64,000 nt of DNA from positions 1 through 64,000 of the forward strand of contig NZ_MIKB01000004.1 in NCBI RefSeq assembly GCF_001730365.1, written 5' to 3'. Origin of the DNA: Enterococcus quebecensis (GTDB taxonomy: Bacteria; Bacillota; Bacilli; Lactobacillales; Enterococcaceae). The notes under the pieces are model-generated. The model saw only the letters and a program-made list of their open reading frames with translations, made no database searches and had not been told where the DNA came from. Made by a program: the position numbers and the translations under genes. Shown here one piece after another: positions 55,861 to 64,000 of this stretch; within the stretch, counting starts at the first letter, position 1; the number at the start of each line of letters is the position of its first letter.

Positions 55861-56032
55861 GCTTATTATTATAACAGATTATTAAAAAAAAGACTTACTA
55901 TTTAAAAAAAAAGAAAAAGCAAGTCTGAAACTCACACCTTAAGATTAAGAAGTTGCGCCAACTTAAATAGTGAATTTCATTTTGCTCTTATTATTAAATA
56001 TGCAGTTGTTGATTGGACTTTTGTGCAGTAAA

Positions 56033-56713
56033 TTAAAAATTCTGAAATAAGTGTAGTGGCAATATTCTCATTTCTACTACACCAATAATATCTTTTTGAT
56101 CCACTAGTCCATACTGGCGACTATCTACAGAATAAGGTCGATTATCTCCCAAAAGTAAGTATTTCCCTTTTGGAATTTCTGTTTTTTCTGTTAAGCTGAA
56201 GATCGAAAAATCATCTGTATAAAGTCGTCCATTCTCTTGAGATGTTTGTTGCTCTTCAAAGATAAATTTTTCTTCCCTATCTTCCCCATCTATCTTCAAC
56301 TGATCATTTTTATATGTTATTTTTTGACCTGGAAGACCAATGATTCGCCGAACTTCTTTAGCTTTTTTCCCAGGTATCTGCACATAAACTAATTCAAATG
56401 TCTTAAGTTTGCCTAATTTATTTACGTAGACTCGGTCACCTTCTCTTAATGTTGGAACCATTGAATATCCCTCTATTTTAGGTAAACTAAATAGAAATAC
56501 AGATAATAGAAATACTAGAAAACTAGTGATTGCTAACGCTCCTAATAGTTCAAAAAATATTATTTTACGTTCTTCTCTTTTTTTTCTTTTTTTTGCCTCA
56601 ATAATTGCTTTTTTTGATTTAATTGCTTTTTTAGGTCTTTTTTTGCGTTTTGTTTTTTGCGTTTTGTTTCCTTTAGCCAAATTCTTTTTGACTGTACGTT
56701 TTTGTGATTCCAT
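56033..56713 (-). CDS. Signal peptidase I homologue with Arg at the catalytic Lys position
   Basis: 226 residues. A 50-residue Lys-rich cytosolic extension, one membrane span (about 51-76), then the S26 domain: S84 in GYSMVPTL, and GDNRPYSVDSRQYG near the C-terminus. Box D, normally VKRIIGLPGD with the general-base Lys, reads VRRIIGLPGQ, so residue 122 is Arg (codon CGG). All else looks intact. It is the last gene of the WxL operon, 20 bp after its neighbour, so it is probably dedicated to these surface proteins. TTGAGGTGATTT precedes the ATG. Confidence 0.85.
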   Translation of the reverse strand: MESQKRTVKKNLAKGNKTQKTKRKKRPKKAIKSKKAIIEAKKRKKREERKIIFFELLGALAITSFLVFLLSVFLFSLPKIEGYSMVPTLREGDRVYVNKLGKLKTFELVYVQIPGKKAKEVRRIIGLPGQKITYKNDQLKIDGEDREEKFIFEEQQTSQENGRLYTDDFSIFSLTEKTEIPKGKYLLLGDNRPYSVDSRQYGLVDQKDIIGVVEMRILPLHLFQNF

Positions 56714-56733
56714 AATAAATCACCTCAATTTAT

Positions 56734-57402
56734 TTACTTTTTCTGATCTAAAGCAGCTTCATTGACATTGTACAGTTTAAAGACTTTTTGCTCATAGCCT
56801 TTTACTTTCTTGACGTCTTCTTGGTATTCTTTTGCCAAGTCGAGATTTTTGTATATCTGAGTATAGTTTCTCATAACATTGGTTCCTAACTCTTTCATTG
56901 CATTATAATACCTATTCAAAGCTAATTGTCCTTCTTGACTACTTACCTCACTTGCTTTTTTCGTACCGTAGCTAGCAATACTATTGGCAAGATAACGTAA
57001 ATTTGATTCAGCTTTTTCTTGATTTCCGGCTGCACTTGAAGCCTTTGTCAACTCACTATCAAAATCATTCAACAGATAATATCCATTCGTAATTGAATCA
57101 GAATCATCTACTGTTAAATGCATCGCTTGGTAATACGATGAGTAGAATGCTCCAGCACCTAGGAACAATCCTAAAAGCAAAGAAAGAATCATTGCAGTTC
57201 GCTGACTTTTCTTTTTTTTGATCAATTTCTTTTTAGCGATACGTAATTTTTTCTTCTTTTTCTTTGTTGTTGGTCTTATTTTACTTAAACGTTTCACTTT
57301 TGAACTCGTTCCGATAGTTAAAAATAGAAACAGAATGAAAAACAAGATGGCAAGGACCGCCAACACTAATCCTATAATAAAAAACCAATCTAATGTTGTC
57401 AT
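56734..57402 (-). CDS. Membrane protein with Lys-rich loop in the WxL operon
   Basis: 222 residues from ATG 57402 (MTTLDWFFI; GGAGGGAAGG upstream). First span about 6-30, a strongly basic cytosolic loop (KKKKKKLRIAKKKLIKKKK, about 45-65), a second span about 72-92 and an extracellular helical domain (about 95-222). It sits between the DUF916/DUF3324 gene and the signal peptidase, both membrane proteins with basic cytosolic parts. Function unknown; a membrane organiser for the surface complex is plausible. Confidence 0.7.
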   Translation of the reverse strand: MTTLDWFFIIGLVLAVLAILFFILFLFLTIGTSSKVKRLSKIRPTTKKKKKKLRIAKKKLIKKKKSQRTAMILSLLLGLFLGAGAFYSSYYQAMHLTVDDSDSITNGYYLLNDFDSELTKASSAAGNQEKAESNLRYLANSIASYGTKKASEVSSQEGQLALNRYYNAMKELGTNVMRNYTQIYKNLDLAKEYQEDVKKVKGYEQKVFKLYNVNEAALDQKK

Positions 57403-57417
57403 GATCCTTCCCTCCAA

Positions 57418-58509
57418 TTATTTGTCAGCATTATTTGCTTGTGCTTTATTCTTTTTACGACGTTCAGCTTTTTTAACAGCTTCTCTTTTTTGACGGATTA
57501 GACGGATAATAAAGAAAATTGTCAGAATAACAACAAATAAACCAACAGCTGCACCCACGATCAATAGCCAATTTGTTCCTTTTTCTTGAACTAAGCCAAC
57601 ATCTTCACGGTTAAATTTATCCGCTTCTTCTGAGGTGATTTCAAACGCTTCCGTCCATTCCCATTTTTTATCACCAGATGTTGCTAGTATGTGGGCACGG
57701 TATTTCCCTGGAACCATTTTTTCCCCTTGCATATTTACAGGAAAGGTCATATTAGAATTTGGAGCCATACGCATTGAGGATTTTTTTGTTTCGTATAAAA
57801 CTTCATCACTTTTATCAGACATAATTTGAGCTTCCATTGATAAATTGTCTAAGAAATTAGCTTTGATATTAGAAACGTCTACATAAATAACATTTCGTGC
57901 ATTTGATTGTCCAGCGTTTACTTTATTCAAGTTCATTTCTGGTTCTACTTTAACGTCTTTTTCGTGTAAAACCATTGCAATAACATAGGCATATTTATTC
58001 ACAACGTTTGCGCCTTCTTGTGTTTTATCTTTATTATCATCCGCTTTTTTCAATTGAATTCCGCCGACAATCAGTCCATCATAAGAAGTCTGAGGCATCG
58101 TGATCTCAATCTCTAATGTTTTTTCAGAATTGGGGGGCAAAACAATTTTCTCTGGCGCTTTAACGACATCAATAAAATCATATTTCAATGAATCGTCTTT
58201 TTTCAAATTGACGGGACCGTATTCTAAAACGCCGTTCATATTGGTTTTCGCACCATTCAGACTAGTTTCTACCGTCACTTCTTCATCTCTTGGATTTTTC
58301 AACAATACTTCTACTTTTTGTTTTTGTCCTGGTGTCATTTTTAAGTCAAAATAGCCAGCATCTTTTTGTTGATTTTCAGGAAATTTTATTTCATAAACAA
58401 ATCCTGTTGCACCGCCTGCTTCTTGAGCAAGACTTTTTATTGGCCAAATCGTAAGTGTAATAATAAAAATAATAACCATTGTTACTATGTATATTCGTTT
58501 ATTTTTCAT
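57418..58509 (-). CDS. WxL-interacting protein (DUF916 + DUF3324)
   Basis: 363 residues from ATG 58509 (MKNKRIYIV). Signal peptide, DUF916 peptidoglycan-binding domain (about 30-160; GYFDLKMTPGQKQKVEVLLKN in the first part), DUF3324 host-binding domain (about 165-300), a membrane span (about 312-335) and a basic C-terminal tail. This family anchors WxL proteins at the cell surface and can bind host matrix proteins. It follows two WxL genes, the classic cluster order. Confidence 0.92.
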   Translation of the reverse strand: MKNKRIYIVTMVIIFIITLTIWPIKSLAQEAGGATGFVYEIKFPENQQKDAGYFDLKMTPGQKQKVEVLLKNPRDEEVTVETSLNGAKTNMNGVLEYGPVNLKKDDSLKYDFIDVVKAPEKIVLPPNSEKTLEIEITMPQTSYDGLIVGGIQLKKADDNKDKTQEGANVVNKYAYVIAMVLHEKDVKVEPEMNLNKVNAGQSNARNVIYVDVSNIKANFLDNLSMEAQIMSDKSDEVLYETKKSSMRMAPNSNMTFPVNMQGEKMVPGKYRAHILATSGDKKWEWTEAFEITSEEADKFNREDVGLVQEKGTNWLLIVGAAVGLFVVILTIFFIIRLIRQKREAVKKAERRKKNKAQANNADK

Positions 58510-58540
58510 AAAATTACCTTCTTCCATCCTATACTTTAGA

Positions 58541-58577
58541 CAAGATCGCTGATTCCTCGAATGGAATCAGCGTCTTG
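58541..58577 (-). promoter_or_regulatory. Hairpin between the last WxL gene and the DUF916/DUF3324 gene
   Basis: CAAGA-T-CGCTGATTCC pairs with GGAATCAGCG-TCTTG around a 6-nt loop. No T-tract follows on the minus strand, so it is more likely an mRNA-stabilising or processing hairpin than a full terminator. It could keep the upstream WxL message abundant relative to downstream genes. Confidence 0.65.
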
Positions 58578-58617
58578 AGTGTTAACTATTTTCGTTTTTA
58601 TCCAGTTTTATTTTCTA

Positions 58618-59436
58618 TTATGCTTCTGGAGCAGCTGGTGCTGGAGTGTACTCAATTGACCAAGTAATGTTTGCAACGTATTTTCCTTTAACGATGCTTT
58701 GTCCAGCTGGAACCACTAATTCTACAGAATCACCTGCTAAACCAGTAGCCGTTTCACCAAGAGTATTTGTTGTATCTGCAGCTGATGTACCAAATTCAGC
58801 ATAGAATGTACCTAAACCTTTAGCACCTGTTGAGTCTGATTTGTTATTGTCATAAACAAGTTTAGCTTGTCCATCTTCTCCTAAAGTGAAAGCTTCTGGA
58901 CGTGATGATGGCCAGTTAGCTGCTGGCATATTTGAATTTAAGAATCCATTTGCATAAGAAATTGTAGCATTTTCTAATTTATTTGAACCGTTAGTAAATT
59001 GTTGAGTCATTGCTGCTTTGATTTGATATTTGTGGTCGTTTCCTGAACGTTTGTCCGTCCATTGTACATAGTTACCACGAGTTACAGTTGTTCCATCAGT
59101 TAGAGTTAAAGTAACTGGATTTGCGTTTGTTTTTGTCGCTTCTGGTGATACACCAATTTTTTGATTAGGGAAAACAAGATTAGAAACAACATCGATTGTG
59201 ATCGGTCCGCCATCTGGATTTATTGTAATACCAGGATTTTCCTCAGGATCTACTTTTGTTCCATCTGGATTCTCAGGGTCACCAGGTAAATTTTTATCGT
59301 TGTCTTCTTCATAAGTTACTTCACCTTTACCTAGCAATGTTTTTGATTCTGTTTCTGCATTTGCTGCAATTGGTGCTAAAGCTCCCGCTGTGATTGCTGT
59401 TACTACTGCTACTGAACATAATGTTTTAAATTTCAT
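58618..59436 (-). CDS. WxL-domain surface protein (signature drifted to YQI/WSI)
   Basis: 272 residues. Signal peptide ending near ANAETE, an acidic/Pro-rich stretch (DPENPDGTKVDPEENP), then a full-length WxL domain (about 85-265). The first motif aligned with WTL of the neighbour reads YQI (HKYQIKAAM) and the second reads WSI (ITWSIEY). CTAGGAGGAAAC gives a strong ribosome site, suggesting high expression. Non-covalent cell-wall binding is the family role. Confidence 0.87.
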   Translation of the reverse strand: MKFKTLCSVAVVTAITAGALAPIAANAETESKTLLGKGEVTYEEDNDKNLPGDPENPDGTKVDPEENPGITINPDGGPITIDVVSNLVFPNQKIGVSPEATKTNANPVTLTLTDGTTVTRGNYVQWTDKRSGNDHKYQIKAAMTQQFTNGSNKLENATISYANGFLNSNMPAANWPSSRPEAFTLGEDGQAKLVYDNNKSDSTGAKGLGTFYAEFGTSAADTTNTLGETATGLAGDSVELVVPAGQSIVKGKYVANITWSIEYTPAPAAPEA

Positions 59437-59468
59437 TTGTGTTTCCTCCTAGTTTTTATGTGTGTGTA

Positions 59469-60275
59469 TTATGGTAACTCGGCTAATATCCAAGTTAACT
59501 CGGTTTGATATTGTACTGGATGAATTTTTATTCCATCTGGTACGGATAAAAAGATTGCTTTATTGCCATGGACTTGCTGGTTTTCAAAATTTTCGTCTAC
59601 AATCGGCTGATTTTTTTCATCAACTTTTGGAAAAAGAGTATTTTCTTGTTCAGCCGGGTTCTCATCTGATGCTCCGAATGAAATGATCCAACTGCCTCTT
59701 CCTTGTCCTTGATCAGCGGAAGCTACTGGAAAGGTTGTTCCAGGAGCATTCAATTGAATGATATCTTTACTGAGTTGAGGCGTTTTTTCTTGAGTATATG
59801 CGGAATTTGCCCACGCTTTATCAAATGATAGTACTGCCCCTCTCAATTCTTTTTCTTTATCATCTTGAATAACATCATTTTTGAATTGGTGTTCTTGCCG
59901 AACTTGTAGGGTCCAACCAGAACTTTCCGCTCTTGAATCAGTGATTTGCAGAAAATTCCCTCTAGCATTAGGTCCGTTGTGAAACAATTGCGCATTTACA
60001 TAAAAGTTGCGGTCTTTTTCAGTGATTTTAGTTCTACCAAAGTTTAGCGTTGGCGCAAAATCAAACCTGAGTTGTCCGCCTGTTGAAGGTCCTGGTCCTG
60101 GATCAACAGGTTTGACTGGATTTTCAGGATCGACTGGATCTGTTGGATGTTCTCCAGTATATACAACCGTCCCACGACCTGTTACATTACTTTGATCTGC
60201 GAAGGCAACAGCCTCTGTTGCTGTTATGGTTAAAAACAGCATACTAACAGTTAAAATTAAGAATTTTTCTTTCAT
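59469..60275 (-). CDS. WxL-domain surface protein
   Basis: 268 residues. Signal peptide (cut near VAFAD), acidic-Pro stretch (DPVDPENPVKPVDPGPGP), WxL domain with WTL in SSGWTLQVRQ and WIL in LTWILAELP at the very end. Its ATG overlaps the stop of the sortase-anchored gene (ATGA), so translation is coupled. Paralog of the next gene in the operon. Confidence 0.9.
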   Translation of the reverse strand: MKEKFLILTVSMLFLTITATEAVAFADQSNVTGRGTVVYTGEHPTDPVDPENPVKPVDPGPGPSTGGQLRFDFAPTLNFGRTKITEKDRNFYVNAQLFHNGPNARGNFLQITDSRAESSGWTLQVRQEHQFKNDVIQDDKEKELRGAVLSFDKAWANSAYTQEKTPQLSKDIIQLNAPGTTFPVASADQGQGRGSWIISFGASDENPAEQENTLFPKVDEKNQPIVDENFENQQVHGNKAIFLSVPDGIKIHPVQYQTELTWILAELP

Positions 60276-60616
60276 TCATCTGCCTCCTTTTCTTTCTTAC
60301 GTTTCTTTAAGAAAAGAAAAAGTGCTAAAACAACCAGAACAATTCCGCTAATTCCAATAGTACCTTTAACAATTTCACCTGTAGAGGGATATCGTCCTAC
60401 CGGTTTTGTCACTTTTGCCTCTGTTGGGCTAGTCGGAGTTGGCTTTGAAGGTTCCACTGTCGCTTCTGTTGAGTCTTCATAGAACGTAATGATTCCCTCT
60501 GTGGTCACCTGTCCCCCATTCTGGTTTTCAGCCGCATTCACATTGGATGAAAATTGTGTGACTACCACCAAAGCCATGATAGAAGATAGCAACATAGATA
60601 TTCTTTTTTTACTCAT
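60272..60616 (-). CDS. Small cell-wall-anchored protein (sortase signal YPSTG)
   Basis: 114 residues. Signal peptide (about 1-29), a short Glu/Thr/Pro stalk (VEPSKPTPTSPTEAKV) and a C-terminal sorting signal in which LPxTG reads YPSTG, followed by a hydrophobic span and KKRKKEKEADE. It is the CscD-like member of the cluster. TTAGGAGAG precedes the ATG; 18 bp after the large adhesin gene. Confidence 0.85.
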   Translation of the reverse strand: MSKKRISMLLSSIMALVVVTQFSSNVNAAENQNGGQVTTEGIITFYEDSTEATVEPSKPTPTSPTEAKVTKPVGRYPSTGEIVKGTIGISGIVLVVLALFLFLKKRKKEKEADE

Positions 60617-60634
60617 ACGTTTCTCTCCTAAGTT

Positions 60635-63600
60635 TTATGGATTGGTTGGCGGTGGACCTGCGACTAATTCCCAAACGATGGTTGCTTCATATTTTCCTGC
60701 ATCTACAGATTGACCTGAATCTACTTTTAATTTGAAACCATCTCCATCAGGCGACCATGTGCCGCTGACATTATATGGGTCACTATTATCATTTTTGCGT
60801 GATACAATAGGTTGTGATGCTCCCATTAAAGTGAGTTCATCATTTTGATATACATACCGTATCGCTCTTGGTATATAGGTGTTTGGATCATCCACTTTGG
60901 CTAGTTCTTTTTCCAAACGAGCGTTTAATGTCCATGTTTCTTGAACCGCACGGCCATCTTTCACGATTAAATCCCCTCCCTCGTATGAAGGGTTATTGAT
61001 TTTTGTTCCTTTCGGATTAAACTTAGTTGCTCCAAAGTTAATAGTTTTTGGTGCGGAAACAAGTTCCAAAATACCAAAAATACTACCTCCTGGATTGTCA
61101 ACATTCGCATCTTTTGAGAATATATCATGTGCTCGATCTGGATCATCGGGACCTTCTATGAATGCCCCCGATTCTCTTGGAGAAAAGCCAGTTCCAGTAG
61201 CTACGTTATTGATTACTTTACCAACAGCTGATTGTTGAACCTCTGTTTTAAAAGTCACGATGACTTTCTCACCAGCTTTCAGGTTACCAACTTTGACAGT
61301 TAACAGCCGAGAAGTTACATCATACGTATAATCTTCTGTTTCGGTTACACTTTTACCGTTTATAGTAACTTGTGCTGTTGCTGGATCAAATTTTAGTCCT
61401 TCTGGAATCGTGTCTTTAATTGTTACTTTATTCCACACTGCGTCCAGAGTAGCATTTTTACCATTAGTTGCTGTTAATGTATACGTGAGAATGTCACCAA
61501 CTTGTGTTGTTTTATCCCCTGTAGAAATAACTGTTTTCTCCATTAATGGATTATCTGGTATCACATCAACAACTGTATATTTTGTTGCCGCTTTAAAGAT
61601 TGCATCTCGATATTTTAAATCTGTTGCTGGATTGATATTCCCCTTGTCACTATTGGTAGGAGGTACTGCCGGATTAAGAACATCCGTTATTTTACTAGCA
61701 TTATCTTCTAAGAAAATTTGAACAGTTTCACCAGCGTTTAAGTAACGAGGCAAGTTATATGTCCATGTCCCATCCTCATTAACTTTTCCAACAGTTGTTT
61801 GACGAATACCATTGATATCAACATAGATTTTGGCTTTTGGTTCAGCCTTCTCCCCAATCAGCTGTTTCATTCCATTGCTAACTTTTCCACCAGTGACAAT
61901 CGCCGGTTCAGGAGGGGTTACATCTAAAACTGTCGTCGTTGGATCTATTTCAGAAATCCATGGACCTCTGACAGCATGTGCTTTCATCTCTTTATGAGTG
62001 ATATTAAACTTTGTATCAGTTACCATTGCATAACCTTGATTGTCAGTTGAAGCAGTATGGGTATCACCATACGTATCGGTATAAGTTACTTTTGCTTGAC
62101 CCGCACCTGCATAAACAGGTTGTAAAAGAACATTACCGTCTGCATCAAAGTTATCTGTCGGTGTCATTCCGATTTTTACCCTTGCCTTATAGGTTTTATC
62201 TGCATCTGTTACAGGCACCCATTCAACCTCTGGGTTTGTATTCATACCAGCAATTCGACGATATTGTGTTGCCACAAACGTTGCTAATCCTGGCTCTGTT
62301 GTTGTTACATTAGACGCTCCGCCATTAGCTTTTGCTGAAAATTTTTCAACCTTAGCATACGTTTGTTGGGACGGCCCCATTAATTCGGATCTTAACGTCC
62401 ATAAATCAATATCAGAATCATTAATCGTAAATACATTAGTAGCAATATTTGTTGTAGAAACGGCGGGACTATTACTTGTAGAACCTGTATTTTTGTTACG
62501 AATGTCAAAACCTTTTGGTGAATTCATCGTAAATGTCCGATTAGAGCCACTTGTTATATCAACAATCGGGCTTGTTGTAGAACCAACAATATATACACTG
62601 CCGCCAGGCTCTAGGTTAAATGATGTGTCATTTGCACTAAATTGCATAACTGATCCAGTTCCTCGGCTAAGTAAATTGACCGTTGCATCTTTTTTAACAG
62701 TTAAAGAAGAACCAACATCATCAAATCTTACTGAATTCCCTTGCATATTCGAGTTATAGATGGAACCTTCGCCAATTGTTATCGCACGATAATGTTGATA
62801 AACAGCTGGATAAGCAGCACCGGTTGTTTCATTTTTTAAAGATACTAGGGCATTTTTCCCTACAGTAAATTCCATGCCTTTACTTGTTGAAGCAGCATTG
62901 TTTGAATTTTCTACAAACCATACCGCTGAGTAGTTCGCATAGGTTACTATACCTCGCCATTGCGTTTTATCTTCAATTATCATTCCGCCAGCATAGTAAT
63001 TTTCTTCTGTTGTCGTCAAATTCATGTAGCCATAGGTTTGCACCATTGATTGGTACGCTCGAATAAAACGGCCTACTCTATTACCATTTACAGGTTCTGT
63101 CGTGATATTTCCAGTTCTAAATGTCCAACCTGCGACATTCCCAGTTCCACTACTACCATTAACAAAGGCGTACCTACCTGCAGAAGAAAAACCATTATTT
63201 AAATTTTGCCGTGCAAGCATATCGTGAATATGAAAGAAACCAATTCCATCTGTTGGGCTATTTATTTCAAAACTTCTAGCATTTAGATGCAAGCTATGTC
63301 CAGCTCCATCGATTTCAATCGATGTTCTTCGATCACTCATAGATTGATTGCTAGTATTGGAAATGTCGGCTTCCAATACTATTTTGGTTACCGTAGCATC
63401 ATTGTAGGCCGCTCTAAGTTCCGCCCACGTACTAACAAATTTTACATTCACTTCTGGATCAAACCCTATTGCATCATTTGCAGCTTTATTAGCAGTAATC
63501 ATTTCTTGGGTTGTTGGTCCAGGATCGCCATTGTCACCAGGATAATTTCCTGTAAGAAATGGTTGTGTTTGACCAGAAAAAGTCGAAACTTTTTTCTGTG

Positions 63601-64000
63601 GCTCACCCTTAACATTTACTGGGAAAGTGATTTTTTTAGAAGTTAACTCTTGCTTAGATGAATTAGCCAAAACAATTCTTCCTTCAGTGGCTTGATTCGA
63701 TCGGTGTACAGAAAACTTAATTTCTAAAGGAGCTTTGCTGCCCTTAGTAGTAATTATTTTTACTTTAGAATCCTCAGTATCTTTTATAACTACCTCTTCA
63801 GGGTTTCCAATAGAAATACCCTTTGAAAGGACATTTGCTGTTACTTCATCAAATCCCTCAAAAGAAAGGCTTAAATTTTCAGATTTTTGCTCAGCTATTC
63901 TTAATGTTACTGGCACTTTTCCATCCGTTTGTTCAGCTTCTGCTTCAATAGAATATTTATCTACTGACGCTTTTAGTGGTGTTGTTTTAAGAAATGCAAC
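60635..64000 (-). CDS. Large WxL-domain adhesin, 5' part outside window
   Basis: More than 1,120 residues visible; the reading frame stays open to position 64000. Order: N-terminal beta domain, a beta-helix (pectate lyase-like adhesive) region of about 380 residues starting STWAELRAAYNDA, Ig-like module after VTPPEP, an isopeptide/DUF11-type domain (TYTLTATNGKNATLDAVW ... KDTIPEGLKF), and a C-terminal WxL domain with WTL (QETWTLNARL) and WEL (TIVWELVAG). It heads the csc-type operon. The beta-helix is related to that of the 881-residue protein at 32669. Confidence 0.88.
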   Translation of the reverse strand, partial: VAFLKTTPLKASVDKYSIEAEAEQTDGKVPVTLRIAEQKSENLSLSFEGFDEVTANVLSKGISIGNPEEVVIKDTEDSKVKIITTKGSKAPLEIKFSVHRSNQATEGRIVLANSSKQELTSKKITFPVNVKGEPQKKVSTFSGQTQPFLTGNYPGDNGDPGPTTQEMITANKAANDAIGFDPEVNVKFVSTWAELRAAYNDATVTKIVLEADISNTSNQSMSDRRTSIEIDGAGHSLHLNARSFEINSPTDGIGFFHIHDMLARQNLNNGFSSAGRYAFVNGSSGTGNVAGWTFRTGNITTEPVNGNRVGRFIRAYQSMVQTYGYMNLTTTEENYYAGGMIIEDKTQWRGIVTYANYSAVWFVENSNNAASTSKGMEFTVGKNALVSLKNETTGAAYPAVYQHYRAITIGEGSIYNSNMQGNSVRFDDVGSSLTVKKDATVNLLSRGTGSVMQFSANDTSFNLEPGGSVYIVGSTTSPIVDITSGSNRTFTMNSPKGFDIRNKNTGSTSNSPAVSTTNIATNVFTINDSDIDLWTLRSELMGPSQQTYAKVEKFSAKANGGASNVTTTEPGLATFVATQYRRIAGMNTNPEVEWVPVTDADKTYKARVKIGMTPTDNFDADGNVLLQPVYAGAGQAKVTYTDTYGDTHTASTDNQGYAMVTDTKFNITHKEMKAHAVRGPWISEIDPTTTVLDVTPPEPAIVTGGKVSNGMKQLIGEKAEPKAKIYVDINGIRQTTVGKVNEDGTWTYNLPRYLNAGETVQIFLEDNASKITDVLNPAVPPTNSDKGNINPATDLKYRDAIFKAATKYTVVDVIPDNPLMEKTVISTGDKTTQVGDILTYTLTATNGKNATLDAVWNKVTIKDTIPEGLKFDPATAQVTINGKSVTETEDYTYDVTSRLLTVKVGNLKAGEKVIVTFKTEVQQSAVGKVINNVATGTGFSPRESGAFIEGPDDPDRAHDIFSKDANVDNPGGSIFGILELVSAPKTINFGATKFNPKGTKINNPSYEGGDLIVKDGRAVQETWTLNARLEKELAKVDDPNTYIPRAIRYVYQNDELTLMGASQPIVSRKNDNSDPYNVSGTWSPDGDGFKLKVDSGQSVDAGKYEATIVWELVAGPPPTNP

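Noticed and set aside
62011-62313. 100-codon plus-strand ORF rich in Leu and His
   Set aside because: Antisense shadow of the large WxL adhesin; no start signals and biased composition.

Overview
The window is low-GC Firmicute DNA, almost certainly from an Enterococcus related to E. faecalis. Evidence: an SMK-box (SAM-III) riboswitch before metK, T-boxes before leuS and an amino-acid ABC transporter, a Gls24/AmaP/GlsB stress operon, an AtlA-like LysM glucosaminidase, and WxL surface-protein loci. No rRNA, tRNA, CRISPR array or insertion sequence was seen.

Layout. (1) 1-10 kb, minus strand: a catabolic operon led by a BglG-type regulator and a small PRD protein. It then encodes four small conserved proteins of unknown role (SFCGS, DUF4312, DUF4311, DUF4310), a lone EIIC permease, a MupG-like hydrolase, a metal amidohydrolase, a DgaE-type PLP lyase and a DgaF-type aldolase (cut by the window edge). 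The order matches what I recall of E. faecalis EF0829-EF0839. Between the PRD gene and the SFCGS gene lie two tandem 122-nt copies of a structured RNA whose differences mostly preserve base pairing. This is the best candidate here for an undescribed riboswitch. (2) 10-19 kb: an oxidoreductase, a MazF toxin without a visible antitoxin, udk, a GNAT protein, a pyrimidine nucleotidase, rsuA, rplY/ctc with a long structured leader, and the amaP-DUF2273-gls24-glsB stress operon. (3) 19-26 kb: a peptide-binding lipoprotein with a C26 amidohydrolase, then two T-boxes in series, both readable as histidine-specific, ahead of a three-gene amino-acid ABC transporter, then wrbA and a rhodanese. (4) 26-35 kb: a surface-protein island with an orphan WxL protein, a GH1 6-phospho-beta-glucosidase, and a four-gene locus resembling a csc/WxL cluster but carrying a different shared C-terminal module. 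(5) 35-55 kb: an ABC-F protein with leader peptide and attenuator, T-box-leuS, an atlA-like autolysin, DUF1700/DUF4097, PAP2, ytqA-mnmM, a heterodimeric multidrug ABC exporter divergent from a TetR regulator, an esterase, an MFS exporter, and metK. (6) 56-64 kb: a full WxL operon (large adhesin, small sortase substrate, two WxL proteins, DUF916/DUF3324 anchor, Lys-rich membrane protein, signal peptidase I). That signal peptidase has Arg where the catalytic Lys should be.

How the parts relate. Much of the window is controlled by RNA elements: SMK box, three T-boxes, the tandem 122-nt leader, the ABC-F attenuator, and leaders of rplY and the GH1 gene. The two surface loci encode related beta-helix adhesins with small cell-wall-anchored partners and probably build cell-surface complexes.
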